Positions 1-7,681 of a stretch of DNA of 22,550 nucleotides are shown here, piece by piece. Within the stretch, counting starts at the first letter, position 1; each line of letters begins with the position of its first letter. Under the pieces are notes generated by a model. It ran no database searches, was not told the DNA's origin, and was given only the letters and a program-made list of their open reading frames with translations. The stretch spans positions 1 through 22,550 of the forward strand of contig PLXU01000082.1 in NCBI GenBank assembly GCA_003151555.1, in the 5' to 3' direction. The DNA comes from Acidimicrobiaceae bacterium (lineage in GTDB: Bacteria > Actinomycetota > Acidimicrobiia > Acidimicrobiales > RAAP-2). The translations under genes and the position numbers were made by a program.

Positions 1-2
1 CC

Positions 3-647
3 ATCGAGATTGTCATCTTTGCGGTAGCGCTCCTGCTGCAATTTCGAATTCGGCGTTACGCGGCGCCCCTCTATTGGTTTCTGGCCTTCTCCATCGCGAT
101 TGCTGGCACCGGTGTTTCGGACACCATGCACCTCACGATCGGCCTGCCGTACACCGTCACGACGGTATTTTGGGCCATTGTGCTCGCACTGATCTTCTGG
201 TACTGGCAGCGCAGCGAAGGCACCCTCTCCATTCACAGCGTCGTCACCCAACGGCGCGAGCTTGACTATTGGGCGACTGTCTTCGCGACGTTCGCGCTGG
301 GCACCGCACTCGGCGACCTCACCGCCGTGTCGTTCCATCTCGGTTACCTGGCCTCGGGCGTACTCTTTGCGGTGCTGATCACGCTGCCCGGTTTTGCGTG
401 GCGGTACTTTCGCCTCAACGCGATCGGCGCGTTCTGGATGTCCTACGTGCTCACCCGTCCGCTCGGCGCGTCATTCGCGGACTACTTCAGTAGGCCGCAC
501 GCGCTGTCGGGAGCCAACTACGGCGCCGGTCCGACCGCCGGGGTCGTGACGATCATCGTTGCCCTGCTGGTGGCCTACACCGCGTACGCGCGAAACGACA
601 TACAACCACCGATGGACTGGCCGCCTTTACCTCGGGCTAGCCGTTAG
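3..647 (+). CDS. COG4705-type multi-pass membrane protein (5' end outside window)
   Basis: The frame is open from the first bases, so the start lies upstream of the window; 214 residues are visible. The protein is mostly hydrophobic helices joined by short polar loops. It contains a central stretch reading TLSIHSVVTQRRELDYW, followed by a helix ending in GTALGDL, and later YVLTRPLGASFADY. These stretches match my recollection of the COG4705 family of uncharacterised membrane-anchored proteins (usually about 250 aa), in which the SIH..TRRRE and LTRPLGAS segments are the conserved parts. Its function is unknown; transport or membrane-associated roles have not been settled. It ends 170 bp before the sulfite reductase gene and is separated from it by a hairpin and a promoter, so it is probably not part of that operon. 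Confidence 0.8.
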   Translation: MEIVIFAVALLLQFRIRRYAAPLYWFLAFSIAIAGTGVSDTMHLTIGLPYTVTTVFWAIVLALIFWYWQRSEGTLSIHSVVTQRRELDYWATVFATFALGTALGDLTAVSFHLGYLASGVLFAVLITLPGFAWRYFRLNAIGAFWMSYVLTRPLGASFADYFSRPHALSGANYGAGPTAGVVTIIVALLVAYTAYARNDIQPPMDWPPLPRASR

Positions 648-666
648 CCCGCGCGGACCGATCGCA

Positions 667-695
667 TGGCTTGCGTCGAGGATTCGAGCAAGCCA
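667..695 (+). terminator. Strong hairpin after the COG4705 gene
   Basis: TGGCTTGC (667-674) pairs perfectly with GCAAGCCA (688-695). Inside it TCGA (676-679) pairs with TCGA (684-687) across a GGAT loop, with one bulged G at 675. This gives a 12-bp stem starting 20 nt after the stop codon. There is no T-tract, as is common for actinobacterial terminators. A second, shorter stem, GCCAG (692-696) with CTGGC (704-708), overlaps the right arm and cannot form at the same time. Confidence 0.6.
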
Positions 696-731
696 GGACA
701 GGGCTGGCAGCACATAAACCCTAGTAAGAGT

Positions 732-775
732 AAGTTTCAAAAAACTTGTCCGAATTATGACTATTCAGATAAGAT
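732..775 (+). promoter_or_regulatory. Promoter of the sulfite reductase operon with overlapping operator-like inverted repeat
   Basis: A -35 box TTGTCC (746-751) and a -10 box TAAGAT (770-775) are separated by 18 bp. Transcription would start near 782, giving a leader of about 36 nt before the ATG at 818. A perfect inverted repeat, AAGTTT (732-737) CAAA AAACTT (742-747), overlaps the first bases of the -35 box. A repressor bound there would block RNA polymerase. Which regulator binds is unknown; control by sulfur supply is only an inference from the downstream genes. Confidence 0.5.
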
Positions 776-817
776 TTAAGGCAATTCGATCAACATCTCG
801 ATCTGAGGCCATTCATC

Positions 818-2485
818 ATGACGTCGACCAGGGTTGCACCAACCGCCGAGGAGGGCATCAAGGGCGCCAGTGACTTCTTGCGCGGCGATCTCTCTCGCGA
901 ACTTGAGCACGATGGGGCCAAAGTCTCGGGGGATTCGGAACACTTGCTCAAATTCCACGGCGTCTACGCCCAGGACAATCGCGATGTGCGCCGTGAACGC
1001 TCGCTGGCCGGCGAGACACTTGACTACATCTTCATGATTCGAGTTGCCATTCCGGGTGGTCGGCTCTCCACCGAGCAGTGGTTGGCGCTGGATGAAGTGG
1101 CCGGCGACATCGCGGACGGCACCATCCGTCTCACCACTCGCCAGGCCGTGCAATTTCACGGGGTGGTGAAGAAGGGGCTTCGGCCGTTGGCTGCCTCGCT
1201 CGACGCCTATTTGATGACGTCGTTCGGGGCCTGCGGCGACGTGGTTCGAAACACGGTGATCTGCCCCGATTTGATCATGAACGGCGCCGATGCCCGACTT
1301 CGCGCGTTGGCCAGCCAGATCGCCAAGGCCTTTAAGCCCAACACGATGGCGCACTGGGAGATCTTTGTGAATGGTGAACTCGCGGCCGTGCGCGAAGAGA
1401 AGCCGGAGCACGAGTTTTACGGCGACACCTACCTGCCGCGCAAGTTCAAGATTGCCATTGCCCACCCCGGCGAGAACTGCGTGGACATCTACGCGCAGGA
1501 CCTTGGTCTCATCCCGGCCACGCACGACGAGCTCGGTAAGGGATTCACGGTCGTGGTGGGCGGCGGCCTCGGGCGCTCCTACGCCGACGCCGACACCTTC
1601 GCTCGACTGGCCGATCCGTTGACCTTCGCCACCTACGACGAAGTGCAGGACGTGATTCGCGCCGTACTCAAGACGTATCGAGAGCTCGGTGACCGAACGA
1701 ATCGGCGGCGGGCGCGGATGAAGTACGTGGTCGCCGACGAAGGCTTCGCGGCTTTTCGCGACGAGGTCGCCCAGCGCTACGGCAAGGCGTTGCGCGATCC
1801 GGTGTCGGTGGAACTGAGCGAGGCTGATGATCACTTGGGGTGGCGCACGCTCGACGACGGGTCGTGGCAGGTGGGGATTCGCGTGGGCGCGGGACGCGTA
1901 CGTGACGTCGCCGAAGGTCAACGATTGCGCAGCGCGCTGCGAGCAATTGCGCAACGCTTCGACGTGACGTTTCTCATCACCGCCCAACAGGACATCTTGA
2001 TTTCCGCGATCGGGCCCGGCGACCGCGAAGCCGTCGAAGCCGTATTGGCCGCCCACCACGTGCGCTCGATCGAAGAACTGGGTTTGGTAGAGCGCTCGGC
2101 GCTCGCTTGTCCGGCGTTGCCCACCTGCGGCCAAGCGTTGGCCGAAGCGGAGCGCCGTCTGCCCAACATCGTCGAGCAAGTGCAGGGCGAACTTGACGGC
2201 GCCGGTCTCGGCAAGCGACGGCTACAACTGAGAATGACGGGCTGTCCCAACGGCTGCGCCCGCCCGGCGGTCGCCGAAGTGGGAATCGTGGGCCGCACCA
2301 AGACTTCCTACGACCTCTATCTCGGCGGCGGTCTGCGCGGCGATCGATTGGCCACGCTTTATTCCGAGAAGCTCAAACTCGAAGAGATTCCCGAGGTGCT
2401 GCGACCGTTGCTCGAACGATGGAAGCTCGAGGGCCTGGCCGACGAATCTTTCGGCGACTTCTTTAACCGGGTGAACGTGCCGTGA
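818..2485 (+). CDS. cysI: Assimilatory sulfite reductase hemoprotein (CysI/Sir type)
   Basis: Reduces sulfite to sulfide with six electrons in cytoplasmic sulfur assimilation, using a siroheme coupled to a 4Fe-4S cluster. The 555-aa protein has the two-fold repeated ferredoxin-like plus siroheme/4Fe-4S domain layout. Visible marks are RLTTRQAVQFHG (about 104-115), typical of CysI; GACGDVVRNTVICPD (about 137-151); and the cluster/siroheme cysteines C431-x5-C437 in CPALPTC and C476-x3-C480 in TGCPNGC. The ending (LYLGGGLRGDRLATLY) also resembles CysI more than ferredoxin-nitrite reductases, though a nitrite reductase cannot be fully excluded. The ATG at 818 has only a weak TGAGG (804-808) upstream. 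Its stop overlaps the next start by 4 nt (GTGA). No flavoprotein (CysJ) partner is present in the window, so the electron donor may be ferredoxin. Confidence 0.88.
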   Translation: MTSTRVAPTAEEGIKGASDFLRGDLSRELEHDGAKVSGDSEHLLKFHGVYAQDNRDVRRERSLAGETLDYIFMIRVAIPGGRLSTEQWLALDEVAGDIADGTIRLTTRQAVQFHGVVKKGLRPLAASLDAYLMTSFGACGDVVRNTVICPDLIMNGADARLRALASQIAKAFKPNTMAHWEIFVNGELAAVREEKPEHEFYGDTYLPRKFKIAIAHPGENCVDIYAQDLGLIPATHDELGKGFTVVVGGGLGRSYADADTFARLADPLTFATYDEVQDVIRAVLKTYRELGDRTNRRRARMKYVVADEGFAAFRDEVAQRYGKALRDPVSVELSEADDHLGWRTLDDGSWQVGIRVGAGRVRDVAEGQRLRSALRAIAQRFDVTFLITAQQDILISAIGPGDREAVEAVLAAHHVRSIEELGLVERSALACPALPTCGQALAEAERRLPNIVEQVQGELDGAGLGKRRLQLRMTGCPNGCARPAVAEVGIVGRTKTSYDLYLGGGLRGDRLATLYSEKLKLEEIPEVLRPLLERWKLEGLADESFGDFFNRVNVP

Positions 2486-3222
2486 CGGTTTACTTGGTGG
2501 GTGCCGGGCCCGGCGCCGCTGACCTCATGACGTTACGAGCAGCTCGACTGCTGCAACGGGCCGACGTGGTGGTCTTTGACCGCCTGGTCGATCCCGAGGT
2601 CTTGATGATGGCCCGACCCGGGGCCGAACGTATCGACGTCGGCAAACGACCGGGCCACTCGAACTCGCAGGCCCTGATCAACGCCCTGTTGGTCTCACTC
2701 GGTCTGTCAGGTCGTTGCGTGGTTCGACTAAAGGGCGGGGACCCCTTCGTTTTTGGCCGCGGCGGCGAGGAGTTCGAAGCCCTGGACCGCGCGGGGGTGC
2801 ACTGCGAAGTCGTGCCCGGCGTCACGTCCGCCTTCGCGGCGCCAGCCGTGGCCGGGGTGTCGGTAACCCACCGGGGTCTCTCGCACGGCGTCACGGTGGT
2901 GACGGGCCACGCCCGGGAAGGCGCGGCCGTGGACTTTCGCCGCCTGGCCAATCCCGACGTGACGCTGGTCGTGCTCATGGGCGTGCAGCGACGGGCCTCG
3001 ATTGTGAGCGAACTCATCGAGGGCGGTCTTGATCCGGCGACGCCGGTCGCCGTCATCGAGCGGGCGTACATGGAGGGTCAACGAGTGCAACGGGGCCTGC
3101 TGCGCAGTCTGGCGGAACTTGACGTCACCGCGCCGGCCGTCCTCGTCATCGGTCGGGTCGCTCACTTGGAGTTGTCGCACCTCGGTTCGTTGACCGACTT
3201 CGCATCGGCGTTGCCGTCGTAA
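2482..3222 (+). CDS. cobA: Uroporphyrinogen-III C-methyltransferase (SUMT)
   Basis: Transfers two methyl groups from S-adenosylmethionine to uroporphyrinogen III, giving precorrin-2, the first committed step to siroheme and cobalamin. The 246-aa length is normal for a stand-alone SUMT. Visible family motifs are VGAGPG (6-11), RLKGGDPFVFGRGGEE (82-97), VVPGVTSA (110-117) and THRG (129-132), all in the expected order. The GTG start lies inside the stop of the sulfite reductase gene (GTGA overlap), so translation is probably coupled. The next gene follows by a TAATG overlap. The context says the product serves siroheme for the sulfite reductase; supply to cobalamin synthesis is possible but no cob genes are seen here. 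Confidence 0.92.
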   Translation: MTVYLVGAGPGAADLMTLRAARLLQRADVVVFDRLVDPEVLMMARPGAERIDVGKRPGHSNSQALINALLVSLGLSGRCVVRLKGGDPFVFGRGGEEFEALDRAGVHCEVVPGVTSAFAAPAVAGVSVTHRGLSHGVTVVTGHAREGAAVDFRRLANPDVTLVVLMGVQRRASIVSELIEGGLDPATPVAVIERAYMEGQRVQRGLLRSLAELDVTAPAVLVIGRVAHLELSHLGSLTDFASALPS

Positions 3223-3800
3223 TGTTTCCGCTCGTCGTTGATCTACGCCACCGGCGTGTGCTGGTGATCGGCGCCGGGCGCGTGGGTGCGCAAAGGATCA
3301 ACCAGCTGCTCAACGCAGGGGCCACGGTGTCGGTGATCACCGAGGAGGTTTGCGCTCCGCTCGCGCCCGAGATTGCGTCCCTGGTGGCGCGCCCCTACCA
3401 GCGCGGCGACCTCGCGGGGGCGTTTCTGGTCGTGTCCGCGACGGGCGACTCGCAGGTCAATGACCTCATCGTCGCCGAGGCTTTTGAGCTCAACATCTTG
3501 TTAAACGTGGTGGATGACGCCGCACGATCCAATTTCTTCTTCACCGCGGTGCACCGAGATGGCGACGTCGTGGTCTCGGTATCGACGCAGGGCGCGTCGC
3601 CGGCGCTGGCGCAGTGGGTGCGCAACGTGGTCGCCGTGACGCTACCCAAGAACTTGGCCAGCGTGGCCCGTCGACTTCGCGCCGAGCGTGATGCGATTCA
3701 CGGCAACGAGAAGAGCACCGAGAATCTCGAATGGATGCGGCGGGTCCAAGAATTGATCGACGAGGACGAGGACGTCAGGAGTGCGAACGAGGCGAACTAG
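3222..3800 (+). CDS. Precorrin-2 dehydrogenase (CysG N-terminal/Met8/SirC-like)
   Basis: Oxidises precorrin-2 to sirohydrochlorin with NAD+, the second step to siroheme; some members (Met8, CysG) also insert iron. The 192-aa protein starts with a Rossmann fold, VLVIGAGRVG (13-22). It carries the NVVDD motif (95-99), holding the aspartate implicated in catalysis in CysG and Met8, and VSTQGASPALA (119-129). It corresponds to the N-terminal half of E. coli CysG; the methyltransferase half is the separate upstream gene. No dedicated CbiX/SirB ferrochelatase is present in the window, so this protein may do both steps, or the chelatase lies elsewhere. Start ATG overlaps the cobA stop by one base (TAATG). 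The tail after about residue 165 is highly charged. Confidence 0.88.
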   Translation: MFPLVVDLRHRRVLVIGAGRVGAQRINQLLNAGATVSVITEEVCAPLAPEIASLVARPYQRGDLAGAFLVVSATGDSQVNDLIVAEAFELNILLNVVDDAARSNFFFTAVHRDGDVVVSVSTQGASPALAQWVRNVVAVTLPKNLASVARRLRAERDAIHGNEKSTENLEWMRRVQELIDEDEDVRSANEAN

Positions 3801-3845
3801 TGAGTGAACGTCAACGCGTCACTGCGGGCAGCCAAAATCATCGCC

Positions 3846-3929
3846 GAGGTGCCTTAAATTGTTGGCGACGTGCGTGTCGCACTACGTCACCCACGAAGTG
3901 GTGTAAAAAGTCGTTCACGAGGTGGTAAA
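3846..3929 (+). repeat. Three degenerate copies of a GAGGTG-TAAA motif in the 3801-4024 intergenic gap
   Basis: The 224-bp gap contains GAGGTGCCTTAAA (3846-3858), GAAGTGGTGTAAA (3895-3907) and GAGGTGGTAAA (3919-3929). The last two are each preceded by CAC and are spaced 24 bp apart. No convincing gene fits the gap; the short open frames here have stops within 15 to 43 codons. The repeats could be protein-binding sites ahead of the secreted-protein gene at 4025, or the worn remains of a duplicated short sequence. Weak evidence. Confidence 0.3.
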
Positions 3930-4024
3930 CAAGCAGGGGGATTTGTTGTCGAATTTTGTCCGCGATCAGGGACGAAAGTGGCGGCTTCGATCTCGCGCAT
4001 AAAGAAGATACGAGGAGGAGCATC

Positions 4025-4483
4025 ATGGTAGGAGTTCGGAGTTTTCGAATTGCGGCGGGTTCGCTTGTCGTGGCGAGCGCGATTATGGCCGGCGGCCTCC
4101 TGGGCATCGGCACCGCGAGCGCCAAGGCGACTCCCAAATTGGTGGTCACGCCGGCGCTCAACCTGAAGAACGGCGAGACCGTGACGATAACCGGTACGGG
4201 CTTCAAGCCCGGTGACACGGTCTTCCTGGTGGAGTGTCAACGCACGGCCAAGGGTCAGGCCGGGTGCAACACGCCGACCGCGTCGCTGCCACCGACTGCG
4301 ACCATTAGCGCGAGCGGCACACTGCCCAAAACGAAATTCAAGGTGACCACCGGCAAGGTCGGTCCCAGTACCTGCGGCACCAAGGCGTCGAACTTGAAAA
4401 AGTGCGAACTGAGTGCGGGCAACATTTCGGGCGGCGACACGGCCTCCGGACCGATTACCTTTAAGGCGCCCGCCAAGAAGTAG
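4025..4483 (+). CDS. Secreted neocarzinostatin-fold protein
   Basis: A 152-aa exported protein. Residues 1-33 form a signal peptide with a basic start, a hydrophobic core and a likely cleavage after ASA-33. The mature part resembles the neocarzinostatin/enediyne-apoprotein family, a seven-strand Ig-like barrel. It has the pattern LVVTPALNLKNGETVTITGTGF, then C71 and C81 spaced ten apart as in the first disulfide of neocarzinostatin, then C117 and C127 near the position of the second disulfide but with a longer loop, and a GPITF end like the family's GVAISF. Members are common in actinobacteria and most have no known ligand, so enediyne binding is not implied. The ATG at 4025 is chosen because AGGAGGAG lies directly upstream (4012-4019). 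The gene is followed by a hairpin, so it is probably monocistronic. Confidence 0.75.
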   Translation: MVGVRSFRIAAGSLVVASAIMAGGLLGIGTASAKATPKLVVTPALNLKNGETVTITGTGFKPGDTVFLVECQRTAKGQAGCNTPTASLPPTATISASGTLPKTKFKVTTGKVGPSTCGTKASNLKKCELSAGNISGGDTASGPITFKAPAKK

Positions 4484-4486
4484 GAC

Positions 4487-4509
4487 TGGCTTCGAGTGGG
4501 TCGATGCCA
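4487..4509 (+). terminator. Hairpin after the neocarzinostatin-like gene
   Basis: TGGCTTCGA (4487-4495) pairs with TCGATGCCA (4501-4509) with one mismatch around a GTGGG loop, starting 4 nt after the stop codon. No T-tract follows. The remaining gap up to 4756 holds a weak 7-bp inverted repeat (CGAGCGT 4540-4546, ACGCTCG 4571-4577), and I see no gene in it. Confidence 0.5.
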
Positions 4510-4756
4510 ACTCGCGATTCTCCAAAGTAGTTCGGGCCGCGAGCGTTCAATCCACGCGCCACGATGGGTCACGCTCGTGCGTAACGCCCTGACCAAATCG
4601 ATCCCGAGCCAGAAATATCTACTTCCGTTGACGAATCGACGCATAGATTGACTACGTGAGACTTTTTCATGGCGTCAGGGCCTGGGTTTGAGTACCAAAA
4701 GGGCGTAGTTGAGGGCACTCTTCAGGTGGCCTTCACCGCGGTTTGTGAAGGGGAGC

Positions 4757-6394
4757 ATGAGCAACGAGAGCGATTCGGTCACGGACGTTAGTCACCACGC
4801 CCTTCAGTCGACGAACCCGAGGATTCGCGCTCTGTCGGCGCACTTCGGATTCGCCGCGCTGCTCTCCATTCTCTTCTTGACGTTTCTCGACAACACGGTC
4901 ATCAGTGCGGTGTTGGCTAACGTCCAATCGGCGTTGCACGAAAGCGTGTCCGATCTGCAGTGGGTCGTCGGCGCGTACGCGCTGACGTTCGCCAGTCTGA
5001 TGCTGATCAGCGGCTCGCTCAGTGACAACTTCGGTCGCAAGAAGGTGATGCTGGTCGGTGTCGCAATTTTCTGTGTTGGCTCCATCGTGTGCGCCCTGGC
5101 GAACTCTCCCACCGCCCTCGTGGTGGGGCGCGTGATCATGGGCGTCGGGGCCGCCGGGTCGGAGCCGGGCACGCTGTCGATGATCCGTCACATCTATCCC
5201 GATGCGAGATTGCGTGCGCGCGCGCTCGGCGTGTGGGCCGCGGTTTCTGGCTTGGCGTTGGCGATGGGACCGGTGCTCGGTGGCGCGCTCACGGGCTTTT
5301 GGTCGTGGCACGCGGTCTTCTGGTTCAACCTGGCCTTCGGCGGCCTGGCGTTCGTTGCGGCGGCGATCACGCTGCCCGAGAGTTCCGACCCCACGCGCAA
5401 GCGACCGGACATCGTGGGCTTCGCCCTGGGGGCCATCACCATTGGTACGGCGACTTTCGCCACCATCCTGGGCGAGTCAGTCGGATACCGCACCCGGTCA
5501 ATACTGATTCTTTACGCACTGAGCATCATTTCGTTGGTCGTCTTCATCATGTACGAGAGCGGCGCCAAGGATCCGATGCTCGACCTCCAATTCTTCAAGC
5601 GTCGCCCATTCGCCGGATCCATCTTCGTGGCCTTCGCCAGCTACTTCTCGATCTTTTCCATCTTCTTCTTCGTCGCCCTGTACTTAGAGGTGGTCGCCAT
5701 GACCGGCCCCTACGATTTAGCGGAGGATTTTCTGCCCCTGCTCGGCGGGATGGTGCTGGCTTCGCTGTTCACTGGACGGTGGGTCGGTCTGGTGGGTTCG
5801 CGCGTACCCATGATGACGGGATGCCTGATCGCCGCGATCGGCGTGGCCCTGACCGAATACGTGATCGGTCCCGGCGCGGGATTGAGCAACGTGGGCTGGA
5901 CCATGCTGATCGCCGGCGTGGGCTTTGGCATCATTGTCGTGCCGGTGACCTCGACCGCCCTTACGAGCATTCCCAAGGCGAATTCCGGCATGGCCGCCTC
6001 CATGACCAATACCAGTCGCGAGCTTGGCGCCGTGGCCGGGGTGGCGATATTGGGATCGATCGTCAATGGCCAACTGACGGTGAATCTCACCCAACGCCTC
6101 ATCGCCGCCGGCGTACCACCGGCGTACCGGGGCCTGGTCATCAATGCCATCACCACCGGCACGTTCAGTCAGCAGGAAAAAGCGTTGAGCGGCCACACCA
6201 CCGCCGCGATACAACAGGTCATCAACAGAGTGGTGCACGCGGCCTACGACGCCTTTTCCACGGGACTGAACTGGGCCCTCACCATATCGTGTTTCTTGTT
6301 GCTGGCTTCGGCGCTGGTGGCCTACTTCACCGGTACCGCCGAGAGCGTCGAGGAGGTCAATTTCTTCGGCCAAGCGTTGTTCGAAGAGGCGTAG
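4757..6394 (+). CDS. DHA2-family (EmrB/QacA-type) MFS multidrug exporter
   Basis: A proton-driven efflux permease of the cytoplasmic membrane, 545 aa, the usual size for 14-TM DHA2 members. Visible family motifs are LDNTVIS in TM1 (44-50, motif D1), GSLSDNFGRKKVM in the loop after TM2 (86-98, motif A) and the antiporter motif C around GPVLGG (171-176). QW and YAL in LQWVVGAYAL (67-76) are also typical. The C-terminal half has the extra helices ending in a long soluble segment and a final TM near 515-535. The start at 4757 is chosen because GAAGGGGAG lies just upstream (4747-4755); an in-frame upstream extension to 4709 lacks a comparable site. The substrate cannot be told from sequence. It lies downstream of a secreted neocarzinostatin-like gene and converges tail to tail with another MFS gene one base away. 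Confidence 0.88.
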   Translation: MSNESDSVTDVSHHALQSTNPRIRALSAHFGFAALLSILFLTFLDNTVISAVLANVQSALHESVSDLQWVVGAYALTFASLMLISGSLSDNFGRKKVMLVGVAIFCVGSIVCALANSPTALVVGRVIMGVGAAGSEPGTLSMIRHIYPDARLRARALGVWAAVSGLALAMGPVLGGALTGFWSWHAVFWFNLAFGGLAFVAAAITLPESSDPTRKRPDIVGFALGAITIGTATFATILGESVGYRTRSILILYALSIISLVVFIMYESGAKDPMLDLQFFKRRPFAGSIFVAFASYFSIFSIFFFVALYLEVVAMTGPYDLAEDFLPLLGGMVLASLFTGRWVGLVGSRVPMMTGCLIAAIGVALTEYVIGPGAGLSNVGWTMLIAGVGFGIIVVPVTSTALTSIPKANSGMAASMTNTSRELGAVAGVAILGSIVNGQLTVNLTQRLIAAGVPPAYRGLVINAITTGTFSQQEKALSGHTTAAIQQVINRVVHAAYDAFSTGLNWALTISCFLLLASALVAYFTGTAESVEEVNFFGQALFEEA

Positions 6395-6395
6395 G

Positions 6396-7670
6396 TTAGA
6401 CCTCGGTCGTGACGAGTTCGGTGCCGTCCTCGCGCGAGCTCAATCGACGTCGTAGCCGGAGCATCAACGCCGAGCCGCACAGTGAGGCGCCGCCGATGAA
6501 GAGTGGCCAGTAGTCGCCCCAGTGTTCGCTGAAGAAAAAAGCCGTGATGGCGGGCGCCAGGGAGCCAGCCAGCCCCCACGTGAGACCGGCGGCGGCGTTG
6601 TAGCGACCGCGTAGGTGCTCCGGGGCCAGTTCGTTGACGAGGGCCGGTCCGATGGGCGACATCATGGTTTCACCGACGGCGAAGATGGCCATGGCCACGC
6701 AAATTGAGATCACCGCGATGACCGCTGGCAGGTGCAGCGAGATGAAGAGGATCAACCAGAAGATGAACCAGAACACCCCGGCGTAGGCCATCACGCGCGT
6801 GCGACTGCGGCCCTGGATGCGGTTGAGGATGAAGAGCTGAGCTCCGACGATCGTGGAGGTATTAAAGAAGAAAATGATGCCAATGACGTGCACCGACATA
6901 TGAAGGTTGTTGACAACGAAAAGGCTGAAGCCCGCCTCCTGGGATCCGTACCCGCCGATCATCATCACCAGCGACGCGCAGATGTAGAAGATCAGTCTTC
7001 GATCGTGCAACACTTCACGCCAGCCCTCGTCGCGCGTCTTGGGATCCTCGCGGTGCTCCTTGAGGGGATGGCCGTAGGAGGAGAGCGTGAGGTAGAGCAT
7101 CGCGATGGCCAAGCACATTCCCGCATTGAGTAGATACAGCACGGTGAAGGAAAAGGGATGGTGCAAATCCACGATGGTGGCGGAGATGAGTCCACCGAGG
7201 CCGATGCCTAAATTCACCAGCATGAAGTTGATACCGAAGGCCCGCTGGCGGTGCTCGACCGGGACCAGTCGACTCATGAGCGTGCTGCCCGGCCCCCAGG
7301 CGCCTCCGCCGAAGAAGGTCAGCAGAAGGGCGGCCACCACGATCTGAGGCTTCTGCCGGGCGAAGGCCCAGAGCACGAGCGAACCGGCTTCGCCCAGGAA
7401 CATGGGAACGATGACGGCGACGGGCCCAACGCGGTCGACGATGGTGCCGGAGAGTGGACTGATGGCGAGGCCGGCGATGGCCGTGAGCGCGAGCAGGATC
7501 GTGGCGAAGGAAACTGAGAAGTGTCGAACGTTGTGTAGGTACACGACGAAGAGTGAAAGGGTCAGCCCGGTGCCCACGCAGCTCAGTGTGGTGCACAGGT
7601 AGAAACGCTTCAGCGGCTTGCTGACGACGCTGCGAAAATCTTCGGGCACCAGAGTGTTGATGAAATGCAT
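6396..7670 (-). CDS. MFS transporter, 12-TM DHA1-like
   Basis: A 424-aa integral membrane protein with about 12 hydrophobic helices. A shortened motif A, GTIVDRVGP (75-83), sits between TM2 and TM3. Residues 205-220 form a charged central loop (HREDPKTRDEGWREV) that separates the two six-helix halves, as expected for MFS. The C-terminal half includes NELAPEHLRGRYNA, a typical motif-A-like loop. It resembles MdtH-like drug efflux permeases, but the substrate is unknown. The ATG at 7670 has no Shine-Dalgarno site; a TAACCT box on the minus strand (7679-7684) 8 nt before it suggests a very short or absent leader. Its 3' end sits one base from the end of the convergent DHA2 gene, with a small AGGT-TAG-ACCT repeat at the junction. 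Confidence 0.85.
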   Translation of the reverse strand: MHFINTLVPEDFRSVVSKPLKRFYLCTTLSCVGTGLTLSLFVVYLHNVRHFSVSFATILLALTAIAGLAISPLSGTIVDRVGPVAVIVPMFLGEAGSLVLWAFARQKPQIVVAALLLTFFGGGAWGPGSTLMSRLVPVEHRQRAFGINFMLVNLGIGLGGLISATIVDLHHPFSFTVLYLLNAGMCLAIAMLYLTLSSYGHPLKEHREDPKTRDEGWREVLHDRRLIFYICASLVMMIGGYGSQEAGFSLFVVNNLHMSVHVIGIIFFFNTSTIVGAQLFILNRIQGRSRTRVMAYAGVFWFIFWLILFISLHLPAVIAVISICVAMAIFAVGETMMSPIGPALVNELAPEHLRGRYNAAAGLTWGLAGSLAPAITAFFFSEHWGDYWPLFIGGASLCGSALMLRLRRRLSSREDGTELVTTEV

Positions 7671-7681
7671 AGGTTCAAAGG

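Noticed and set aside
776..2179. 467-codon open frame on the minus strand
   Set aside because: It lies wholly antisense to the sulfite reductase gene, whose motifs and length are complete. The translation has no recognisable domain and arises from codon bias in GC-rich DNA.
3800..3928. Short frame starting with a GTG that overlaps the dehydrogenase stop (TAGTG)
   Set aside because: The overlap resembles real coupling elsewhere here, but the 42-residue product is an Arg/Trp/Cys/Thr mixture with no likeness to a protein domain, and no ribosome binding site supports it.
4025..6394. An enediyne biosynthetic cluster
   Set aside because: Only the neocarzinostatin-like fold and an exporter are present; no polyketide synthase, thioesterase or tailoring gene of that pathway is adjacent, and such proteins are widespread without enediynes.
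5089..6399. 436-codon frame overlapping the DHA2 exporter on the same strand
   Set aside because: The translation is Arg/His/Gly-rich and without membrane helices, typical of an out-of-frame reading of a GC-rich gene; the exporter frame has all the family motifs.
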